A DNA stretch of 64,000 nucleotides from Campylobacter sp. RM10537 (GTDB lineage: Bacteria > Campylobacterota > Campylobacteria > Campylobacterales > Campylobacteraceae), in contig NZ_CP059597.1 of assembly GCF_022369435.1 (NCBI RefSeq), positions 1,116,001 through 1,180,000 of the forward strand, in the 5' to 3' direction. Of the stretch, positions 58,426 to 64,000 are shown piece after piece. Below the pieces are notes generated by a model. The model did no database searches. It was not told the DNA's origin and was given only the letters and a program-made list of their open reading frames with translations. The position numbers were made by a program, and so were the translations under genes. Numbering within the stretch: position 1 is the stretch's first letter; every line of letters begins with the position of its first letter.

Positions 58426-59322
58426 TCAAACTTTCTTCTTATCTTCAAGTTCTTTATACCAATAATGATGTAAAATATAAACCTCTTCTTCTTCCTTATA
58501 ACCAGTAATCATAGAATGAATACTCCCTTTAATTGCAAAAACAGCCATATAAATATGCACTCCAAAAAATACCACGCAAATAATTCCTAAAATATTATGC
58601 ACAATAGCAGAAATTCTTAAAAGTTCTATTTGGGTTAAACCTAAGAAATTTTGAATTACAACAGAGTCAAAATCTACAAAATACATAAACAAACCAGTAA
58701 TAATCATTAAAAAACCGCCAAATACAGCAATATAATACCAAGTTTTTTGACCAAAATTAAATTTTCCTGCAGGAATTGGTTTTTTAACCTTACTTAGATA
58801 ACCCCCAACAATCATAAGCCACTTAATATCATAACTTGCAGGAAGCATTCTCTTAATCCAACATAAAAACATCGGAATAATAGAAATAATAAATAAAACC
58901 ATCGCTAAAGCATGCAAATTTTTACAAATTCTAACAAAATTACCACCTCCAAAAGTAGATCCAAACATCATAATTAAACCGGTAGGAACTAAAATAATCC
59001 AAGATAAAGCTGCGATAAAATGGAAAATTCTTTCAAACAAAGTAAAAGTATAAATTTTCTTTCCATTATGAGAAAATTGCTTAGGTCCAATTACCATATA
59101 ATGCAAAGCAAAAGCACTCAAAGCCGCAATAATAGCGATTAAAGCAATTGTTGCTATATATTCTCCTTGTAAACTAGTCCAAAATTGACCAAAAGTATGA
59201 TAATTTGGAATATTGCTAATTCTGCGATAATCCCATATTTGCGTGTCTTGTCCCATTCTTTCTTCGCCATAAGCTAATAAATTTATAAAACAAGAAAAAA
59301 GCAAGATAAACATTTTTTTCAT
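58426..59322 (-). CDS. fdhC: Formate dehydrogenase cytochrome b subunit
   Basis: ATG 59322 (AAAGGAAC upstream) gives 298 residues and overlaps fdhB's stop as ATGA. A signal-like N-terminus precedes a cytochrome b core with four helices; probable heme ligand histidines lie in 'FERIFHFIAALSWIILVP', 'NLHALAMVLFIISIIP' and 'AIVHNILGIICVVFFGVHIY'. It takes electrons from the iron-sulfur subunit and passes them to the quinone pool. Confidence 0.92.
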   Translation of the reverse strand: MKKMFILLFSCFINLLAYGEERMGQDTQIWDYRRISNIPNYHTFGQFWTSLQGEYIATIALIAIIAALSAFALHYMVIGPKQFSHNGKKIYTFTLFERIFHFIAALSWIILVPTGLIMMFGSTFGGGNFVRICKNLHALAMVLFIISIIPMFLCWIKRMLPASYDIKWLMIVGGYLSKVKKPIPAGKFNFGQKTWYYIAVFGGFLMIITGLFMYFVDFDSVVIQNFLGLTQIELLRISAIVHNILGIICVVFFGVHIYMAVFAIKGSIHSMITGYKEEEEVYILHHYWYKELEDKKKV

Positions 59323-59960
59323 AAACGTTCCTTTCCTATATAGGCGATTTTCCATTCTATACTTTCCTTAGGTGAAGCAATACCATAGTTTCTACTAACA
59401 AGCCTATTATGATAGATTTCTTCAATCTTTGAACTTTCGCCCACTAATAAAGCTTTAGTTGAACACATGGCTGCACACACGGGTACTTTACCTTCTGCAA
59501 TACGATTTTGCCCATAAAGCTCCCTTTCTTTTTGCGAATTTGTTTCTTCTGGCCCTCCTGCACACATTGTGCATTTATCCATAATACCTTTATTTCCAAA
59601 AGCACTATCTTTTGGAAATTGCGGAGCTCCAAAAGGGCAAGCATATAAACAATATCCACAACCTATGCAAATTTCTTTATCATGCAAAACAATACCATCT
59701 GCACGTATATAAAAACAATCTACAGGACAAACAATAGAGCAAGGAGCATCATCACAATGCATACAAGAAATAGAAGTTGAAACCTCTTTTCCTTGCACTC
59801 CTTCATTAAGAGTTATTACGCGACGACGACGAATATTAATCGGAAGCTCATGAGCTTCATCACAAGCAACTGCACAACCATTGCAATCGATACAACGTTC
59901 ATTATCGCAAAAGAATTTTAAACGATCTTTTTCTAAATTTATAAAATTTTCTTTACTCAT
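59319..59960 (-). CDS. fdhB: Formate dehydrogenase iron-sulfur subunit
   Basis: A 213-residue protein with four [4Fe-4S] clusters. Cysteines fall in 'CIDCNGCAVACDE', 'CMHCDDAPCSIVCPVDC', 'CIGCGYCLYACPFG' and 'CTMCAGG...CAAMC'. It links the FdhA active site to the FdhC heme. It overlaps fdhA and fdhC by four bases each. Confidence 0.95.
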   Translation of the reverse strand: MSKENFINLEKDRLKFFCDNERCIDCNGCAVACDEAHELPINIRRRRVITLNEGVQGKEVSTSISCMHCDDAPCSIVCPVDCFYIRADGIVLHDKEICIGCGYCLYACPFGAPQFPKDSAFGNKGIMDKCTMCAGGPEETNSQKERELYGQNRIAEGKVPVCAAMCSTKALLVGESSKIEEIYHNRLVSRNYGIASPKESIEWKIAYIGKERL

Positions 59961-62755
59961 TTTCCATCCTTAGAAATACGACAAAGCCCGCCTTTAGTTT
60001 CTGGAATTTGACACATAATATCATAACCATAATTAGTAATTGTATTGGCACTTTCTCCACTTATATAAGGTTTAGTTCCTTTAGGAAAATTATGAGTTAA
60101 ATCCACTCCTTGCATCACACCTGTAAAATGAAAAGGTAAAAAAATCATTTCTTTTGCAATGCCTGGATTTAATTTTACTCTAACATGAATTTTTGTTCCT
60201 TCTGGAGAATGAATCCAAATCATATCTCCTTTTTGGATATTTTTTTCTTTAGCAAGTTCTGGATTAATTTCACAAAACATTTCAGGTGTCAAACGTGAAA
60301 GATACATTGAAGCTCTATTTTCCATACCAGCACCATTTAAATTAACAAGTCTTGCCGTAATAAGATTGAGTGGAAATTCCTTAGAATAATCCTTAGCTTT
60401 TTGCACAGAAATAAATTTTGTATCTACACGATAAAGCGCCTTTTGATCTTCAAAATTAGGATATTTTTGCACTAAATCATTTCTTGGAGAATGTAAAGGT
60501 TCGCGATGAAGTGGTATTTTATCTTTAAAGGTCCAAACTATCGCCCTAGCTTTAGCATTACCATAAGGAACTATACCTTTTTCCATACATTTGTTTACAA
60601 TAATATCACTATCATCATAAGACCAAGTTGTACCAATTTTTTCTTTCTCTTCAGCACTTAAAGTGATACCTAAAATTTTTTCAATATTCTCTTTAGTAAT
60701 TTGTGGATAACCTGTATTAATTGGTGAATTTAAAGGTGCATTCTTAGCTAATAAACTTTCACCTTCATACTCTAATCCAAAATTATTTCTAAAACCCATA
60801 CCACCTTTTGCTACTTCGATATCTGTATTATAAAGTACAGGAGTTCCTGGATGTTTGTCGCTCCAACAAGGCCAAGGGAGTCCATAATATTCACCTTTTA
60901 CCTCATCTTTTCCTTCTAAGGTAATTTCATCAAATTTATCCCAATTTAAAGTATGTTTTTTAAGTCTTTCAGGGCTCCATCCATTTAAACCTATACTTCT
61001 AACTGCTTTAGCAATTTCTTTTGTAGCATTTTCAGGCCAAACAATTTCACCTTTTTCATCTCGTAAAGTTTTAGTAAAATCCTCATAAAAATCAAATCTT
61101 TTAGCAAGTTCAAACAAAATTTCTTGATCTTCCATGCTTTCATAAAGCGGATCAATAACCTTAAATCTCCATTGTGCACTACGATTAGTTGCAGTAACAC
61201 TTCCACTAGTTTCAAATTGAGTTGCAGCAGGTAAAAGATAAATTCCATCTTTTCTTTCTGCAATAATACCCGCTTCATTAACAAAAGGATCGGCTAAAAC
61301 AAGAAGTTCTAAAGCCTCTAAACCTTCTTTAACTTTGGCTTGTTGTGCGGTTGAAGTAATACCATTTCCCATAACAACCAAAGCCTTTAAGGCGGTTCCT
61401 GCATTATCAATAGCATCATTTCCATCTTTACCATTTAAAGCAGCTGCCCACCATCTAGCAAGAGAAAGTCCTGTTTTATGCATCCAATCTTTACTTACAA
61501 AATTTCCTAAAAGCCAATCATAATCCACACCCCAAATTTTGGCATAATATCTCCAAGTCGCTTCATTTAAAGGATAATAACCTGGTAAATTTTCACTCAA
61601 ACATGCCATATCCGAGGCGCCTTGAACATTATCATGGCCACGTAAAATATTAACTCCTCCACCAAATTTACCTATATTTCCAAGTACCATTTGCAAAATA
61701 GGAGCCAAACGCGTATTTGAAGTTCCTACAGAATGTTGAGTTAAACCCATAGCCCATACCAAAGTAGTTGGTTTATTTTTGGCTACTTCATGGGTTATCT
61801 CTATTAAAAGCTCTTTAGAAATTCCTGTGACATTTTCGACTTCTTCAGCTGTCCATTTTGAAGCTTCTTCTCGAATTTTATCAATTCCAAAAACTCTTTC
61901 ATCGATATATTTTGCATCCTCTAATCCTTCATCAAAAATAATCTTTAGCATTCCATACATAAAGGCTATATCAGTTCCTGGGCGAATTCTTGCGTAAATG
62001 TCTGCTTTTGCTGCACTTTTCGTAAATCTAGGATCTACAACAATAAGTTTTGCACCTCTTTCTTTAGCTTTTAAAAAATGTCTAAAACCTACAGGATGAT
62101 TCACTGCAGGATTTGCACCAATGATAAAAATACACTTACTCTTTTGTATATCTCCAAGATGGTTTGTCATAGCACCATAACCAAATGTATTCGCCACACC
62201 GGCGACTGTTGCGCTATGTCAAATTCTAGCTTGATGATCTACGTTATTGGTTCCAAAAAAAGCTGCAAATTTTCTTATATAATAAGCTTGTTCATTATTA
62301 AGCTTTGCAGATCCTAAAAACATTACACTTTCAGGATTTTCTTTACGATAAGCAGCAAGTTTTTCTCCGATCTCGTTTAAAGCTTGCTCATAAGAAATAC
62401 GTTTCCACTCTCCATTTTCTTTTTTCATAGGATATTTTAAACGCACATGAGAACGCACCATATCGATCATATCAGATCCTTTGCAACAGTGTCCACCTGA
62501 GCTAACTGGGTGATCTTGAGCAATTTCTTGACGTACCCAAACTCCATTTTGTACTTCTGCAATAATTCCACAACCTACAGAACAAGCTGTACAGATTGTT
62601 TTAATTTTTTTACTTCCTTCAAACGCTTCTTTTAATTCACTCTTGCTTGCTTCTCTAAGATTTTCACTTCTTGTAAGCAAAGGAGTAGCTAAACTAGAAA
62701 GAGCTGCCATTTTTAAAAAATTACGACGATTAAGTTTTATATCAATATTCGACAT
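59957..62755 (-). CDS. fdhA: Formate dehydrogenase large subunit FdhA, selenocysteine-containing
   Basis: The 932-residue catalytic subunit oxidises formate in the periplasm using molybdopterin (or tungsten) and selenocysteine. It starts at ATG 62755 with a Tat signal ('NRRNFLKMAALSSLATPLL') and a [4Fe-4S] motif ('CTACSVGCGIIAEV'). The in-frame TGA is at 62221-62219, in 'VDHQARIUHSATVAGVANTFG', where Sec is residue 179. A break here would leave two halves, but all the conserved text continues on both sides. A SECIS-like hairpin follows the UGA. It overlaps fdhB and a small Tat protein. Confidence 0.96.
62191..62205 (-). promoter_or_regulatory. Bacterial SECIS-like hairpin in fdhA
   Basis: TCGCC (62205-62201) pairs with GGCGA (62195-62191) around loop GGTGT. 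The first two loop guanines lie 19-20 bases after the UGA, matching the selD element in spacing and in loop type. Confidence 0.75.
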
Positions 62756-62943
62756 TACTCAGCCTTTATATAATAATTTTCCCAATTCGCACTTCTTTGA
62801 AAAAGCACTTCTTTTTTCTTACTTTTACCTTTTACTATATCTTTATTTTCTTCCTTGGTAAAAGCTAAAGTGGTGCTAGGCAATAAACTAGCACTTCCTA
62901 AAGCTAAAGCAGATTTTTTAAGAAATTCTCTACGATTTTGCAT
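62755..62943 (-). CDS. Small twin-arginine-signal protein upstream of fdhA
   Basis: A 62-residue protein (Cj1513c-like) with a Tat-type signal: 'NRREFLKKSALALGSASLL' followed by a polar tail ('KEENKDIVKGKSKKKE'). Similar small proteins precede fdhA in epsilonproteobacteria. Its single base overlap with fdhA (TAATG) suggests coupled expression. It may act in FdhA maturation, but this is inference from position. Confidence 0.75.
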   Translation of the reverse strand: MQNRREFLKKSALALGSASLLPSTTLAFTKEENKDIVKGKSKKKEVLFQRSANWENYYIKAE

Positions 62944-63607
62944 TCACCCTCCTTTTTTTATTGGTTTCTCTTCTTAAAAATTCAGATCTTGAAAGATCAT
63001 TTTGAACTTTTTTAGAAGTAGTTTTTGAAACTTTACCAAGATTAAAACAAGATCTTTCAAATTCTATAAAAGTCGCAAGTATCTTTGCTACTTCTTTATA
63101 TAAATATGCTTTTTTATGTTCAAAAATAAACTTGATAAATTCATCAATATTTTGATGAATAAGTTTTTGAAACAATTCTTTTGCCAAATCATCTTCTTTT
63201 TGTTTTAAAAATTCACTCATTAATAAAAAACAAAATCCTATATTGTCTTCACTTTCTTTGAATTTCACTTCATTACGTCTTAAAATACTTTTTGAAAGAA
63301 TTTCTCTTACGCAAAGCAAAGCTTTTGAATTTTCAAAACCTTCTTCAATATATGAAAATGTTATAGGAATAGCATTTTTTAAAGATAAAAAAAGATCTTC
63401 ATATTCTTTAAAAAATAATTCCAAATTTTTTTGGGAATTTTGTAACAATAAATCAAAACTATCTAATAATTCTTCATCAAATGAATTTTCTTTCATTACA
63501 CCCAAACAACGATGCAAAGAATCTAAGTTTTGTTTAGAAAAAACAAAAAGATTGCCAAAAAATTGATAATAAAGACTTCTTGCTAATCTTAAATGTTCTA
63601 AATTCAT
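62930..63607 (-). CDS. TorD-family molybdoenzyme chaperone
   Basis: ATG 63607 gives 225 residues; TTG two codons upstream is less likely. The all-helical sequence has the TorD-type pattern ('RSLYYQFFGNLFVFSK', 'FFKEYEDLFLSLKNAIPI', and a helical 'NIGFCFLLMSEFLKQKEDDLAKELF', split here). It probably binds the FdhA Tat signal and folds the protein before export. The start is followed by the small Tat gene and fdhA. The end overlaps the small Tat gene by 14 bases. Confidence 0.75.
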   Translation of the reverse strand: MNLEHLRLARSLYYQFFGNLFVFSKQNLDSLHRCLGVMKENSFDEELLDSFDLLLQNSQKNLELFFKEYEDLFLSLKNAIPITFSYIEEGFENSKALLCVREILSKSILRRNEVKFKESEDNIGFCFLLMSEFLKQKEDDLAKELFQKLIHQNIDEFIKFIFEHKKAYLYKEVAKILATFIEFERSCFNLGKVSKTTSKKVQNDLSRSEFLRRETNKKRRVNAKS

Positions 63608-63897
63608 AATCAATACCCTAAGAAAATATTAGATTTGGTAGGAATAAAATATACTTTATTATGCAAATATGACTTAATATCGTTTTAAATCCCATATTTC
63701 ATTAGATTTTATCTTAGTATGATTTAAGTTAAAAAAAACTGAATTTTATCAATTTTTAATATAATTAAACATTAAAAATAACTAAAATTCATGATTTTAA
63801 AAAACATATTATTTAAAAAATCAAATATATAAAAATTTCAAAAAATCATTGTATAATTTAAGTTAAAAGATATTTTATGCAAAATAGAAATAATAAA

Positions 63898-64000
63898 TTA
63901 ATTCCTTTTTGCATAGTCTTCATAGGTGAATTTTCTTATAGTTTTAAAATTTTTGTTTTGATCTAAAAATATTAAATTAGGCAATCTTATGCCATTAAAG
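63898..64000 (-). CDS. nspC: Probable carboxynorspermidine decarboxylase, C-terminal end (partial)
   Basis: A frame entering from the right edge ends at TAA 63898-63900. It reads 'FNGIRLPNLIFLDQNKNFK' then 'TIRKFTYEDYAKRN'. The pattern FNG-x-x-x-P-x-L plus a closing 'F-x-YEDY' is that of the NspC C-terminus, and C. jejuni carries nspC at this place (Cj1515c). Only about 34 residues are visible. A 290-bp AT-rich gap without a gene (63608-63897) separates it from the TorD-like gene. Confidence 0.65.
   Translation of the reverse strand, partial: FNGIRLPNLIFLDQNKNFKTIRKFTYEDYAKRN

Noticed and set aside
59957-62755. fdhA as two separate genes or a pseudogene
   Set aside because: The break is a single UGA in the conserved selenocysteine context, with a SECIS-like hairpin and local tRNA-Sec; both halves continue without frameshift.

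Overview
The window is a 64 kb AT-rich stretch of an epsilonproteobacterial chromosome, almost certainly a Campylobacter of the C. jejuni/coli/lari/upsaliensis clade. Evidence: a capsule kps block, an intact CadF adhesin, the Cts competence operon, cbb3 oxidase genes and a selenocysteine formate dehydrogenase, in nearly the gene order I recall for C. jejuni NCTC 11168 from about Cj1442c to Cj1515c. CadF differs from remembered C. jejuni CadF at many positions, and several C. jejuni genes are missing, so I read it as a related species and do not name one.

Layout. 1-5480: end of a capsule cluster (partial glycosyltransferase, kpsF, kpsD, kpsE, kpsT, kpsM; leftward). 5533-10237: housekeeping (UPF0306 protein, small hypothetical, dut, CysZ-like membrane protein, tilS, rimO). 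10368-11986: a broken capsule-type glycosyltransferase between rimO and prfB. 12100-17311: prfB, truD, thiL, two hypotheticals and an RsmD-like methylase. 17322-21339: flagellar genes flgI-flgJ (sigma54 promoter) and flgM-flgN-flgK (sigma28 promoter). 21350-22860: a TIGR02757-like protein and a TauE/SafE permease. 22931-24429: a second broken surface-sugar transferase, on the opposite strand, with a ten-base poly-G tract. 24537-30158: the ctsRDPXEF natural transformation operon. 30162-36345: pyruvate:flavodoxin oxidoreductase, a HAD phosphatase, cadF, rpsI-rplM. 36763-41891: addAB recombination nuclease. 41888-46581: cbb3 oxidase ccoNOQP plus small accessory genes (DUF4006, a 33-residue membrane peptide, a TPM protein, a FixH-like protein). 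46766-51351: a TauE/SafE-like copper-type membrane protein, carA, DUF507, motE-like, fliJ-like, purA. 51377-64000: a selenium/molybdenum/formate region (tRNA-Sec, putP, selD, yedF, tlp1, modE, fdhD, fdhC, fdhB, fdhA, a small Tat protein, a TorD-like chaperone) and the 3' end of a probable nspC.

How the genes connect. tRNA-Sec, a SelD that itself has an in-frame UGA, a YedF-type sulfurtransferase, ModE, FdhD, the Fdh subunits (FdhA also has an in-frame UGA) and a TorD-like chaperone together supply selenium, molybdenum cofactor and assembly functions for periplasmic formate oxidation. Its electrons can reach the cbb3 oxidase encoded 12 kb away. Both UGA codons are followed at the same distance by a small hairpin with a GG-bearing loop (bacterial SECIS).

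Most notable observations: two degenerate glycosyltransferases share a 146 bp near-identical 3' module in inverted orientation, flanking an 11 kb segment with the flagellar genes; the second carries a G10 tract whose G9 state would restore the family C-terminus. A 17 bp hairpin buries the flgN ribosome-binding site. putP has no adjacent putA, and the two-component pair I expect between ccoN and the TauE/SafE gene is absent. I found no clearly novel multi-gene system, CRISPR array or insertion sequence.
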